The position numbers and the translations under genes are program-made. This document shows, piece after piece, positions 42,815-51,225 of a DNA stretch of 64,000 nt (positions are counted from its first letter, which is position 1; every line of letters starts with the position of its first letter). The notes under the pieces are model-generated. The model worked only from the letters and a program-made list of their open reading frames with translations. It was not told the origin of the DNA and searched no databases. This DNA is from Hafnia paralvei ATCC 29927 (GTDB lineage Bacteria; Pseudomonadota; Gammaproteobacteria; Enterobacterales; Enterobacteriaceae): assembly GCF_001655005.1 (NCBI RefSeq), contig NZ_LXET01000013.1, positions 124,001-188,000 on the forward strand, in the 5' to 3' direction.

Positions 42815-44263
42815 ATGAAGTTTATCATTAAATTATTCCCAGAAATCACCATCAAAAGCCAATCAGTGCGTTTGCGCTTTATCAAGATCCTAACAGGGAA
42901 CATTCGCAACGTTCTGAAAAAGCAGATTGATGAAGTGGCTATCGTACGCCATTGGGATCATATCGAAGTTCGTGCTAAAGATGAAAGCCGTACCGAGCAG
43001 GTACGTGATGCTTTAACGCGAATCCCGGGGATCCATCACATTTTAGAAGTTGATGATTGCCCATACACCGATATGCACAACATCTTCGAGCAAACGCTCG
43101 AAATGTACCGTGACAAGCTGGAGGGGAAAACCTTCTGCGTCCGAGTTAAGCGTCGTGGTAAGCATGAATTTACCTCTATCGAAGTCGAACGTTATGTCGG
43201 TGGCGGGTTAAATCAGCATATTGAAAGCGCCAAAGTTAAGTTATCTCATCCTCAAGTTACCGTACATTTGGAGATCGAAGACGATCGCCTGCTGTTGATT
43301 AAAGGGCGCTATGAAGGCTTGGGCGGTTATCCTATCGGCACGCAGGAAGATGTTCTGTCGCTCATTTCCGGTGGTTTTGACTCGGGTGTTTCTAGCTATA
43401 TGCTGATGCGCCGTGGGTGCCGTGTGCATTACTGCTTCTTTAATTTGGGTGGTTCCGCTCATGAAATCGGTGTGAAACAGGTTGCTCATTATCTGTGGAA
43501 TCGCTTTGGTAGCTCTCATCGCGTGCGTTTTGTCGCTATTGATTTCGCTCCCGTTGTTGGTGAGATTCTTGAGAAAGTGGATGATGGCCAAATGGGTGTT
43601 ATCCTCAAGCGAATGATGATGCGAGCAGCGTCCAAAGTGGCTGAGCGCTATGGTGTTCAGGCACTGGTTACCGGTGAAGCACTGGGACAGGTCTCTAGCC
43701 AGACACTGACTAACCTGCGTCTGATTGACGGCGTTACTGACACACTGATTCTGCGTCCGCTGATTTCTCATGATAAAGAACATATCATTGATATGGCTAG
43801 GGAAATTGGTACTGAAGACTTTGCGAAAACCATGCCTGAGTTCTGCGGTGTGATTTCGAAAAGCCCAACCGTAAAAGCAGTGAAGTCTAAGATTGAAGCC
43901 GAAGAGGAAAACTTTGATTTTGACATCCTCGAACGCGTGGTCGCTGAAGCGCAAAACATGGATATCCGTGAAATTGCTGAGCAGACTAGCGAACAGGTAA
44001 TTGAAGTTGAAACCGTTGAGGCTTTAACCGGTGATGAAGTGGTGTTGGATATCCGTTCGAATGACGAACAGGAAGATAAGCCGCTTAAAATTGAAGGGTT
44101 AGAAGTCAAAAGCTTACCATTCTACAAACTCGCTACCCAATTTGGCGATCTCGATCAGAGCCGAAGCTATGTGTTGTACTGCGACAGAGGTGTGATGAGC
44201 CGCTTGCAGGCGCTGTATCTTAAAGAGCAGGGCTATAACAATGTGAAGGTGTATCGACCATAG
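42815..44263 (+). CDS. thiI: tRNA 4-thiouridine sulfurtransferase ThiI
   Basis: ThiI adenylates U8 of tRNA and transfers sulfur to it, and also supplies sulfur for the thiazole of thiamine. From ATG 42815 (KFIIKLFPEITIKSQSVRLRF) the protein has 482 residues, the same as E. coli. It has a ferredoxin-like and THUMP N-terminal part, the PP-loop SGGFDSG, Cys344 in EFCGVISKSP and a C-terminal rhodanese domain with Cys456 in YCDRGVMS, so both catalytic cysteines are present. A longer open frame to 42614 is not supported by homology. Confidence 0.97.
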   Translation: MKFIIKLFPEITIKSQSVRLRFIKILTGNIRNVLKKQIDEVAIVRHWDHIEVRAKDESRTEQVRDALTRIPGIHHILEVDDCPYTDMHNIFEQTLEMYRDKLEGKTFCVRVKRRGKHEFTSIEVERYVGGGLNQHIESAKVKLSHPQVTVHLEIEDDRLLLIKGRYEGLGGYPIGTQEDVLSLISGGFDSGVSSYMLMRRGCRVHYCFFNLGGSAHEIGVKQVAHYLWNRFGSSHRVRFVAIDFAPVVGEILEKVDDGQMGVILKRMMMRAASKVAERYGVQALVTGEALGQVSSQTLTNLRLIDGVTDTLILRPLISHDKEHIIDMAREIGTEDFAKTMPEFCGVISKSPTVKAVKSKIEAEEENFDFDILERVVAEAQNMDIREIAEQTSEQVIEVETVEALTGDEVVLDIRSNDEQEDKPLKIEGLEVKSLPFYKLATQFGDLDQSRSYVLYCDRGVMSRLQALYLKEQGYNNVKVYRP

Positions 44264-44270
44264 GAACCAT

Positions 44271-44921
44271 ATGGAAATGAGGTCTGAGCCTAAAAGGATT
44301 ACGGGCAAAAGTATTATCAGTCTGGCTATTGTGGTGTGCTTGTTGCTGCTCTTCATGCAGCCGCGAGCAAGCCTAGCATGGCAACCGCAGCCCGGTGATA
44401 TTATATTCCAAACGTCGCCATCGTCGCAGAGTTTGGCGATTCATAAGGCCACACATTCCATATGGAGTCATGTTGGAATTGTCTTATTGAAGAATAATCA
44501 TCCCATGGTTTTTGAAGCGTCGGGCGACGTGAGATACACCCCTTTGCAGAAATGGATCGATCACGGGGTGGGAAAATCTTATGTGGCTAAACGCCTAAAA
44601 CAGCCCCTGTCGACTGCGCAGGTGCAGGCGTTAAATCAGCAGGCAGGTTATTTTATCGGTAAGCCATATGACATCTTGTTTGGTTGGTCAGACACAGATA
44701 TTTATTGTTCTGAACTGGTTTGGAAGATGTATTTCCGCGCGGCTGGATTGAAAATTGGAACCGTGCAGAGGATAGAGGATTTTGATCTCTCTTCCCCTGC
44801 AGTGAAGAAAATTATCAAGGCTCGTTATGGCGATAAATTACCGCTCAATGAGCAGGTTATTTCTCCGGTGGCGATGTTTGATTCACCGTTACTGGAAACC
44901 GTGGCGTCGGTAGGATACTGA
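44271..44921 (+). CDS. YiiX-like permuted papain-fold hydrolase
   Basis: The 216 residues start with a hydrophobic signal/anchor segment (about 14-37, ending SLAW) and then match the YiiX/NlpC-P60-related family: WQPQPGDIIFQTS, the catalytic His in WSHVGIV, FEASGDVRYTPL, GKPYDILFGWSDT and the catalytic Cys in YCSELVWKMY. Such proteins are thought to be cysteine amidases or hydrolases acting in the cell envelope; the substrate is unknown. It begins eight bases after thiI and lies convergent to yajL. In E. coli no gene is present at this position and yiiX is elsewhere, so this is an inserted or relocated gene. Confidence 0.85.
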   Translation: MEMRSEPKRITGKSIISLAIVVCLLLLFMQPRASLAWQPQPGDIIFQTSPSSQSLAIHKATHSIWSHVGIVLLKNNHPMVFEASGDVRYTPLQKWIDHGVGKSYVAKRLKQPLSTAQVQALNQQAGYFIGKPYDILFGWSDTDIYCSELVWKMYFRAAGLKIGTVQRIEDFDLSSPAVKKIIKARYGDKLPLNEQVISPVAMFDSPLLETVASVGY

Positions 44922-44923
44922 GC

Positions 44924-45514
44924 CTATTCGTTGTATGCCCAAATCCCCGATGCAGGAACTAACTGAGCTGCCACTTCGGCAGCTTTTTCTTTGCCTAGCA
45001 GCACATCAATAATTTTTAACGCAAAATCGATACTAGTACCGGGGCCTTGGCTGGTGAGTAAATTGACGCGCTCATCGTAATAGGCGCGTTTATCGATCCA
45101 TTGATTCTCTGGGATTTTATCTTTCAGAGTCGGAAAACAGGTCATATTGCCGACGCTGAACAGTTTATGGTGCGCTAGTACCAGTGCCGGAGCGGCACAG
45201 ATGGCGGCAACCAATTTGCCTTCCAAGTGCATTTGGCGCACTTTCTCCACTACCAGTTCACTGTCTCGGAAACACTCCGCGCCTTTAATTCCGCCCGGTA
45301 AAACAATAACGTCATAAGACTCATCGGCGACCTGCACTAACGGTTTATCTGCGAGCAGTTTGACTCCGCGCGAACAGGTTATCATCAGATCGCCATTTCC
45401 CGCGGCGCTTGCGGTGGTAACTTTAATGCCGGCACGAACCAGCAGATCGATAGTGGTCACTGCTTCGGTTTCTTCGCTACCAGGAGCCAGACACACCAGA
45501 GCCGATGCGCTCAT
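44924..45514 (-). CDS. yajL: Protein/nucleic acid deglycase YajL
   Basis: YajL is a DJ-1/PfpI-superfamily protein linked in E. coli to protection against oxidative and methylglyoxal damage and to chaperone-like activity. From ATG 45514 (SASALVCLAPGSEETEAVTTIDLL) it has 196 residues, identical in length to E. coli YajL. The nucleophile-elbow Cys106 is seen in AAICAAPALV and the acidic Glu in PGSEETE. Its 5' end overlaps the 3' end of panE by 38 bases, so translation is coupled. A longer start at 45577 is unlikely. Confidence 0.95.
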   Translation of the reverse strand: MSASALVCLAPGSEETEAVTTIDLLVRAGIKVTTASAAGNGDLMITCSRGVKLLADKPLVQVADESYDVIVLPGGIKGAECFRDSELVVEKVRQMHLEGKLVAAICAAPALVLAHHKLFSVGNMTCFPTLKDKIPENQWIDKRAYYDERVNLLTSQGPGTSIDFALKIIDVLLGKEKAAEVAAQLVPASGIWAYNE

Positions 45515-46388
45515 AGGTTTGTTCCTTTCGTTTAATAGTTTCAAATACATGGCTATTTTCGGTGAGACTAATACCATGCTTACGCGCCATTTTCAGCAAA
45601 TAGCCCGTAATATAATCAATTTCGGTATGACGCTGTGCCAGAACATCTTGGTACATTGATGAATAATTGTCGGCGGTCATACATATGACATTGGTGACGT
45701 AGTGCAGCAAGCTGTCTGACGAGGTACTGTATCCTTCGGCTTCCATCACGTAGGCGATCTCTTTGACGAGGGCTACGACATGCGGCATATATTTTTGCAG
45801 GTCACCGTTACGGCAGTTGTAGATCACTGTCAGCGGATTGATTACACAGTTGACGGCTAACTTTTTCCAGATGGCGGGCATAATGTTGTCGTGCCACGCC
45901 ACATCGGGAAGTGCATGATGCAGAACCTCTGCAATATTGCTTTGACCAATGGCCGCAGAGTTAGTTGGGCCAATATGTGTGGCGCCTGCTGCGACATGGA
46001 TAATGGTATTACCATCATGTCTCGCTGCGTGAGTGGTTACTCCTTGGAAAAGGGGCTGCTCAACATAGGGGAGCTCGTCTTGGCTTCCCATCCCGTTATG
46101 TAGCAAGATGATGCGACAGTATGGGGAGATTTTAGGCAAAAGGGGCGCTAGAGCATTGTATACCTGCCACGCTTTGAGCGTGACCAGCAGAATTTGACTC
46201 TCTGCCAAATGCATGGGGTCGTTAGCCGCAAGATTTTTATTATATGACTTTCCATCCAGTTGGATAATGTTCACAGGGCAATAGGGCTGCGGTACGCGTA
46301 GCCAACCCTGAACATCATGCCCATCCTGTTCCAATGCTGATAGCCATAGCTGCCCTAGCGCTCCGCAACCAAGAACTGTTATTTTCAT
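45477..46388 (-). CDS. panE: 2-dehydropantoate 2-reductase
   Basis: PanE reduces ketopantoate to pantoate with NADPH in pantothenate and coenzyme A synthesis. The ATG at 46388 is preceded by GAAGGAGG and opens directly with the Rossmann motif ITVLGCGALGQLW; length 303, like E. coli. Other family features are the LLHNGMGSQDEL segment with catalytic Asn, KLAVNCVINPLT with Lys, and the C-terminal VLAQRHTEIDYITGYLL. It overlaps yajL downstream, an arrangement shared with E. coli. Confidence 0.96.
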   Translation of the reverse strand: MKITVLGCGALGQLWLSALEQDGHDVQGWLRVPQPYCPVNIIQLDGKSYNKNLAANDPMHLAESQILLVTLKAWQVYNALAPLLPKISPYCRIILLHNGMGSQDELPYVEQPLFQGVTTHAARHDGNTIIHVAAGATHIGPTNSAAIGQSNIAEVLHHALPDVAWHDNIMPAIWKKLAVNCVINPLTVIYNCRNGDLQKYMPHVVALVKEIAYVMEAEGYSTSSDSLLHYVTNVICMTADNYSSMYQDVLAQRHTEIDYITGYLLKMARKHGISLTENSHVFETIKRKEQTYERIGSGVSGSW

Positions 46389-46517
46389 TTGGCCTCCTTC
46401 CCGATACATCGGGCAATTTGCGCGCAAAGCAGAAATATTCAATCTTATCAGTATAAACTTTTATGACGCAGATCGCAGTGGGAAGCATCTGTTATGGTGT
46501 AAGGACTGCGGCTAGAG

Positions 46518-46545
46518 TTGCATCGACGTAGGAAGCCGCTATTAT
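46518..46545 (+). promoter_or_regulatory. Candidate sigma70 promoter for yajQ
   Basis: TTGCAT at 46518-46523 and TATTAT at 46540-46545, 16 bases apart, lie in the divergent gap between panE and yajQ and face yajQ. The yajQ ATG follows 30 bases after the -10 box, behind GAGAGGAG. Both elements are close to consensus. Confidence 0.65.
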
Positions 46546-46575
46546 GCTCGGCATTCAACCGAGAGGAGATTTAGC

Positions 46576-47067
46576 ATGCCTTCATTCGATATCGTTTCAG
46601 AAATTGATATTCAAGAAGTCCGTAACGCCGTAGAGAACGCTTCACGTGAGCTGGGAACCCGTTGGGATTTTCGCAACGTCGAAGCCAGCTTTGAGCTGAT
46701 TGAAAAAAACGAAAGCATTAAGATTTCCAGTGTTTCAGATTTTCAGGTGAATCAGCTGGTCGATATTATGCGTGAAAAACTGGCGAAGCGTGGCATCGAC
46801 GGTGCAGCGCTGGAAGTTCCAGAGCAAATCGAACACAGCGGGAAAACTTACAGTATCGAAGCCAAGCTGAAAAAAGGTATTGATACTACGATGGCGAAGA
46901 AAGTTATCAAGCTTATCAAAGACAGCAAGCTGAAAGTGCAAACCCAGATTCAGGGCGAGCAGGTGCGCGTTACAGGTAAATCACGTGATGACCTACAAGG
47001 TGTAATGGCATTAATCCGTGGCGCCGATCTGGGGCAACCATTCCAGTTTAATAATTTCAGAGATTAA
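46576..47067 (+). CDS. yajQ: Nucleotide-binding protein YajQ
   Basis: YajQ-family proteins bind nucleotides and RNA; some relatives are receptors for cyclic di-GMP that change transcription or phage late-gene expression. The 163-residue protein shows the full family sequence: PSFDIVSEIDIQEVRNAVENA, RWDFRNVEASFEL, and GKSRDDLQGVMALIRGADLGQPFQFNNFRD at the C terminus. It follows its own candidate promoter and is followed by a 542-base gap with hairpins. Confidence 0.96.
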   Translation: MPSFDIVSEIDIQEVRNAVENASRELGTRWDFRNVEASFELIEKNESIKISSVSDFQVNQLVDIMREKLAKRGIDGAALEVPEQIEHSGKTYSIEAKLKKGIDTTMAKKVIKLIKDSKLKVQTQIQGEQVRVTGKSRDDLQGVMALIRGADLGQPFQFNNFRD

Positions 47068-47609
47068 TACGGTTTTCACGGGAGAGGGGGCTGCACGCGC
47101 CCCCTTCAAACCTTGTGCTTGTTATCCGAGACGCCATTCCCGCTCCGGTTTGGTATCGCCCATCCAGGGCGCCCCAAACTCCGCCGATACATCCCTGTAT
47201 CGGCGGCTCTCCCTACCAAGACTTAAACAATTAAAAAGACACAAAAAAAACAATATTGCTGTGTTTTTTTCGTGTTGAATGAAATGCGTGATAGAACCGC
47301 CATCAGGGAAGATGGCGGTAGGTTGAGGGCGTACAGGATGTGCGCTCCGAGACCGGTCGGCCAAACGACGCGGTAAAAAGTGCGAGAGTCGAGAGGTTGC
47401 GCGCAGGCAACCTTTCGTCGGACGCCTACGCCAGTGGCATCATGGAGAAACTAATGCTAACGGGCGGACGAAAACCTTCACCGTTCTAGTATAGAAATAA
47501 TCTGGTTGGAAGGCGGCGATTGAGCCGCCTTGCTCGGACGCCTGCACCCTGTACATTCTGGTTTCGGTGTATTAGGCGCACGAAATTGCCCATAAAAAAT
47601 TACAAACAC
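47068..47609. repeat. Multi-hairpin intergenic element between yajQ and yajR
   Basis: No gene was recognised in 542 bases. A weak yajQ terminator-like stem GGGGGC / GCCCCC lies at 47086-47104. The rest is a chain of hairpins: GTTTGG (47148) with CCAAAC (47174) enclosing CGCCC/GGGCG; an 11-base-pair stem CCGCCGATACA / TGTATCGGCGG at 47181-47206; ACCGCCATC / GATGGCGGT at 47296-47319; GGTTGC / GCAACC at 47395-47412; and AAGGCGGC / GCCGCCTT at 47510-47531. CGGACGCCT recurs, and GTACAGGATG has an inverse partner near 47550. The form suggests a species-specific repeated element or a structured RNA, not a coding region. Confidence 0.55.
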
Positions 47610-48977
47610 CTAATGCTGCCCCGCCACAAACAACTCTATCTCTCCACGGCTTGTGATCTTAGAGTCAATTTTCACATACGCTGTTTGTTCTTCAGGGATC
47701 AGCACCACGTCAGCTACGCCGTGATGTTGCTTAATCGCCTGTTCTAGCTGTGGTGTGGCCGGAATTCCTGCTGGAATAACAATGCGAAGGCTGCTGACAT
47801 AAGGCGGTTCTTGCATCGTGAGGCTAACGGCAAGCCAAATAACCGCAAGTACTGCGCAGCCGGTAAAAACGGTAGCGGCACCGTCGTGCGCATACAAGAA
47901 ACCGCCGAGACTTCCGCCGATAGCTACACCAATGAATTGGCTGGTGGAATAGATCCCCATCGCGGTACCTTTGTAGCCAACGGGTGATTCTTTGCTGATA
48001 AGCGAAGGCAGAAGCGCTTCCATTACGTTGAAAGCAATAAAAAAGACCTGTACGCCAAAAATAATGCCCCATAGGTGCAAACCGGCGTACCAGAGAATGA
48101 CTTCAGCTGCGAGCATTAAAATAACGCATACCTGAAACACCTGTTTCATACGACGCTGTTTTTCTGCGTAAATAATGAAGGGAACGACGCAGGCGAATGC
48201 GATCAGCATGGTCACCAAATAGACTTTCCATTGGTTGTCACGCGCCAGCCCTGCCTGTTCCATCAGCGGAGGAAGAGCAACAAAGCTGGACATCAACAAG
48301 ATATGCACACACATAATGCCGAAGTTGAGTTTGAGCAAACGACTGTTAGCCAATACTTTGCTAAAACTGCCTTTCACCATGCTGGATTCGCGATTCAGTA
48401 CGTGATGATGAGGAGTCGGAATAAAGAGTAGTGTAATAACCACGCCGCCGAGCGCCAGCAAGGCAATCATCCAGAATAGGCCGGAGAGACCAATAGCATG
48501 GGTAATAATTGGGCCAGCAACCATGGCGATTGCAAACGTAATGCCGAAGCTCACGCCAATAAAAGCCATCGCTTTGGTTCGGTTTTGTTCACGAGTCAGG
48601 TCTGATAACAGCGCCATAACGGCGGCGGCGATGGCACCAGAACCTTGCAGCGCTCGGCCAAGTATCACGCCCCAAATGGAATCTGTCATGGCAGCGATGG
48701 CACTGCCCAAAGCAAAGATCAGTAGACCGCCAACGATTAAGGGTTTACGCCCAATGCGATCTGAAAACAGGCCAAAAGGGATTTGGAAAACGGCTTGAGT
48801 CAGTCCATAAATACCGATTGCGATTCCAATTAACGTTTCTGACGCGCCAGCCAGTGACATGCCATAGGTCGTCAGCACCGGCAAAACCATAAACATACCA
48901 AGCATGCGCAGTGAGAATACCGTTCCTAGACCCCAGGTGGCTTTCCGTTCCTCTGGTGTCATCTGAAAATCATTCAT
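47610..48977 (-). CDS. yajR: MFS transporter YajR
   Basis: YajR is a 12-helix major facilitator superfamily exporter with unknown natural substrate. The 455 residues match the E. coli length (454). The MFS signature is visible in the first cytoplasmic loop (GLFSDRIGRKPLIVGG), and the family-specific C-terminal YAM domain (soluble ferredoxin-like, about residues 390-455) includes LRIVIPAGIPATPQLEQAIKQ. The ATG at 48977 is followed by MTPEERKATWGLG, as in E. coli. It lies downstream of cyoE but is separated from it by a terminator, so it is a single gene. Confidence 0.95.
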   Translation of the reverse strand: MNDFQMTPEERKATWGLGTVFSLRMLGMFMVLPVLTTYGMSLAGASETLIGIAIGIYGLTQAVFQIPFGLFSDRIGRKPLIVGGLLIFALGSAIAAMTDSIWGVILGRALQGSGAIAAAVMALLSDLTREQNRTKAMAFIGVSFGITFAIAMVAGPIITHAIGLSGLFWMIALLALGGVVITLLFIPTPHHHVLNRESSMVKGSFSKVLANSRLLKLNFGIMCVHILLMSSFVALPPLMEQAGLARDNQWKVYLVTMLIAFACVVPFIIYAEKQRRMKQVFQVCVILMLAAEVILWYAGLHLWGIIFGVQVFFIAFNVMEALLPSLISKESPVGYKGTAMGIYSTSQFIGVAIGGSLGGFLYAHDGAATVFTGCAVLAVIWLAVSLTMQEPPYVSSLRIVIPAGIPATPQLEQAIKQHHGVADVVLIPEEQTAYVKIDSKITSRGEIELFVAGQH

Positions 48978-49350
48978 TACAACCTCAGTTTCTTTTTATG
49001 CGACAACAACTCAGCATTTGTGCTGTGTTGAAATAATTATTGGCTATTCGTGGCTTTCTGATGAGCACTGCTCTAGAGGCAGTTGATGGAAAGCCTTCCC
49101 GAGGCATAAACCTTTCCTGCATATTTGAAGCAGATTCTGTGACCCTATAAAAGGTATGGAGCGCGGCTTCAGTTATTTAGGACATACGTATTTGTAGCCG
49201 AGCTAGATTACTTGACCTTGTCCATTTTGAACAGACTAGGAGGCGGATAGGGGAGAGGGAAAAATAAAGCCGGATATAAAATCCGGCTTTTCAACGCTTT
49301 TGCACAATGCTTTTGCACAATCTGAGTGCTGAGTGATTGATGCAGCGATA
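48978..49350. other. Intergenic region between yajR and cyoE
   Basis: A 373-base gap that must contain the yajR promoter. It holds the cyo terminator at 49266-49290 and a perfect tandem duplication of the 13-mer GCTTTTGCACAAT at 49296-49308 and 49309-49321, just after cyoE. No ORF was recognised. Confidence 0.75.
49266..49290 (-). terminator. Rho-independent terminator after cyoE
   Basis: A ten-base-pair stem AAAGCCGGAT / ATCCGGCTTT with an ATAAA loop lies 60 bases downstream of the cyoE stop; read on the minus strand it is followed by a T-rich tail. It ends the cyoABCDE transcript. Confidence 0.88.
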
Positions 49351-50244
49351 TTAGCGCAGCATTGTTAGCAGGCTCTCTGTTGCGGGTGACTGGAAGTCAA
49401 CCGACATCATCACGCTTAGGCAGGTGATGGTAACGATAGAGAACACAAACAGTTTGCGTGCCCATACGCGATCGTCCACCGCTTTTTTGTAGCCAGAGAG
49501 TGCCATGCCTAACCACCACACGCTCACCGCCGCAGCAACCACCAGATATTTATAACCAGCATAGCCACCCAATGACAGCATCAGAGTGGCAACCATAAAC
49601 GCAACGATATAGAGCGTTATATGGTTTTTAGCGACTGAGATGCCTTTTACCACGGGTAGCACTGGAATATTGGCGGCCTGATAATCCTTGAAGCGGAAGA
49701 TGGCAATCGCGTAGGAGTGCGGCATCTGCCAAAGGCTGAAGATGGCCAACAGGATTAGCGCGCCAGCATCGAACTCATTGCTGACAGCACAATAGCCGAT
49801 AACCGGAGGTGCCGCGCCAGACAGACTACCAATCAGCGTGCCATAAACGGAATGGCGCTTCATATACAGGCTGTAAACGCCAACGTAGACGATGAAGCCA
49901 ATCACTGCTAACAGAGCGGCTAACGGATTAGCCGCGACATATAACAGTGCAACACCGGCAAGGCCCAACAGCGTAGCGTAGGTCAATGTCACTTTAGGCG
50001 CGATTAATCCCTTCACCAAAACACGGTTTTTGGTTCGCTCCATGACTTTATCAATGTCTCGGTCAATGTAGTTGTTGAATACACATCCCGAGGCGACAAC
50101 CAGCGACACGCCTACCATGGTCGCGATAAATAGAGGAACATCTAAGCTCCCCTTCGAGGCCAGGAGAAATCCACCGATAACCGAAATCAGGTTACCGAAG
50201 ATAATGCCCGGTTTTGTTACTTGCAGGTATTGCTTCATCATCAC
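49351..50244 (-). CDS. cyoE: Protoheme IX farnesyltransferase (heme O synthase)
   Basis: CyoE attaches a farnesyl group to heme B to make heme O, the cofactor of cytochrome bo3. The farnesyl donor is the product of IspA, encoded nearby. The 297 residues are a multi-helix UbiA-type prenyltransferase with the Asp-rich loop NNYIDRDIDKVMERT and second loop FRFKDYQAANIPVLPVVKG. Length and sequence closely match E. coli (296). Last gene of the cyo operon, ten bases after cyoD. Confidence 0.96.
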   Translation of the reverse strand: MMMKQYLQVTKPGIIFGNLISVIGGFLLASKGSLDVPLFIATMVGVSLVVASGCVFNNYIDRDIDKVMERTKNRVLVKGLIAPKVTLTYATLLGLAGVALLYVAANPLAALLAVIGFIVYVGVYSLYMKRHSVYGTLIGSLSGAAPPVIGYCAVSNEFDAGALILLAIFSLWQMPHSYAIAIFRFKDYQAANIPVLPVVKGISVAKNHITLYIVAFMVATLMLSLGGYAGYKYLVVAAAVSVWWLGMALSGYKKAVDDRVWARKLFVFSIVTITCLSVMMSVDFQSPATESLLTMLR

Positions 50245-50254
50245 AGGCAGCTCT

Positions 50255-50605
50255 TTAGTGGACCATCATATTGATGTTGAGGTTGTACATAATCCAAAGT
50301 GAGCCAACGACAACAATCGCGATAATCAAGGCAGTAAATGCCAGGGCTATCAGGTTCCAGCGTTCTTCAGATGACGTGTTCATGTGCAGGAAATACACCA
50401 GATGAACAAAAATCTGAATCACGGCCATCGCAACCACAGTAATCAAAATCGTTTGGTGCGAAGCGGTACCTTCCATCACCATCCAGAACGGAATGACCGT
50501 TAGGATGACAGATAGAATAAAGCCAATCATGTAAGACTTTGCGCTGCCGTGGCTAGCACCGTTGTTGTCTGTTGAATGGTGACCCGTTGTAGGTGAGTGA
50601 CTCAT
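50255..50605 (-). CDS. cyoD: Cytochrome bo3 oxidase subunit IV
   Basis: CyoD is the small three-helix subunit that helps assemble the bo3 quinol oxidase in the inner membrane. From ATG 50605 (overlapping the cyoC stop as TAATG) the protein has 116 residues, slightly longer than E. coli (109) because of an extra Thr/Gly/His-containing stretch after MSHS. Conserved: GASHGSAKSYMIGFILS, HLVYFLHMN and GSLWIMYNLN. Confidence 0.95.
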   Translation of the reverse strand: MSHSPTTGHHSTDNNGASHGSAKSYMIGFILSVILTVIPFWMVMEGTASHQTILITVVAMAVIQIFVHLVYFLHMNTSSEERWNLIALAFTALIIAIVVVGSLWIMYNLNINMMVH

Positions 50606-51225
50606 TACATTGCCCCCATCAGATAAACTACGGTGAATACGCAGATCCACACCACGTCTAAGAAGTGCCAGAACAGGCTCAGACACATCAGGCGAGTGCG
50701 GTTACGCGCGGTCAGACCTTTTTTGCCGACTTGAATCATCATCACAATAATCCAGATCAGGCCGCTAGTGACGTGAATACCGTGCGTGCCAACCAAGGTA
50801 AAGAAGGCAGACAGGAATGCACTTTTATCAGGACCAAAACCTTCGGCAATCAGGTGATGGAATTCGTAGATCTCCATCGCGATAAAGCCTGCGCCGAACA
50901 GGAAGGTCAGACCTAGCCAAGTGTTTACGCTAGCAACTTTACCTTTGTTCATCGCCAGCATGGCGAAACCGTAAGTGATGCTGCTGAACAACAGCAGGAA
51001 GGTTTCAACCAGTACAAACGGCAGTTCGAAGATATCTTTGCCGGATGGACCGTCAGCGGTACCGTTTACCAAGACTGCATAGGTTGCGAACAAGCTCGCA
51101 AACAAAATACAGTCGCTCATCAGGTAGACCCAGAAACCGAAGACCTTAGTGTCGCCGGCGTCGTGGTGCCCATGCTCTGCATGGGCCTCCTGACCGTGAG
51201 TATGATGTAAAGTATCAGTTGTCAT
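50605..51225 (-). CDS. cyoC: Cytochrome bo3 oxidase subunit III
   Basis: Subunit III is a five-helix membrane protein of the heme-copper oxidase. The 206 residues have a His-rich N terminus (HHTHGQEAHAEHGHHDAGD) followed by KVFGFWVYLMSDCILFASLFATYAVL and the conserved GTHGIHVTSGLIWI and FWHFLDVVWICVF segments. It overlaps the end of cyoB by 11 bases and cyoD by one base, indicating coupled translation. Confidence 0.97.
   Translation of the reverse strand: MTTDTLHHTHGQEAHAEHGHHDAGDTKVFGFWVYLMSDCILFASLFATYAVLVNGTADGPSGKDIFELPFVLVETFLLLFSSITYGFAMLAMNKGKVASVNTWLGLTFLFGAGFIAMEIYEFHHLIAEGFGPDKSAFLSAFFTLVGTHGIHVTSGLIWIIVMMIQVGKKGLTARNRTRLMCLSLFWHFLDVVWICVFTVVYLMGAM

Noticed and set aside
43241..43954. 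237-residue antisense ORF opposite thiI
   Set aside because: It is opposite a well-conserved gene and its sequence resembles no known protein; shadow ORF.
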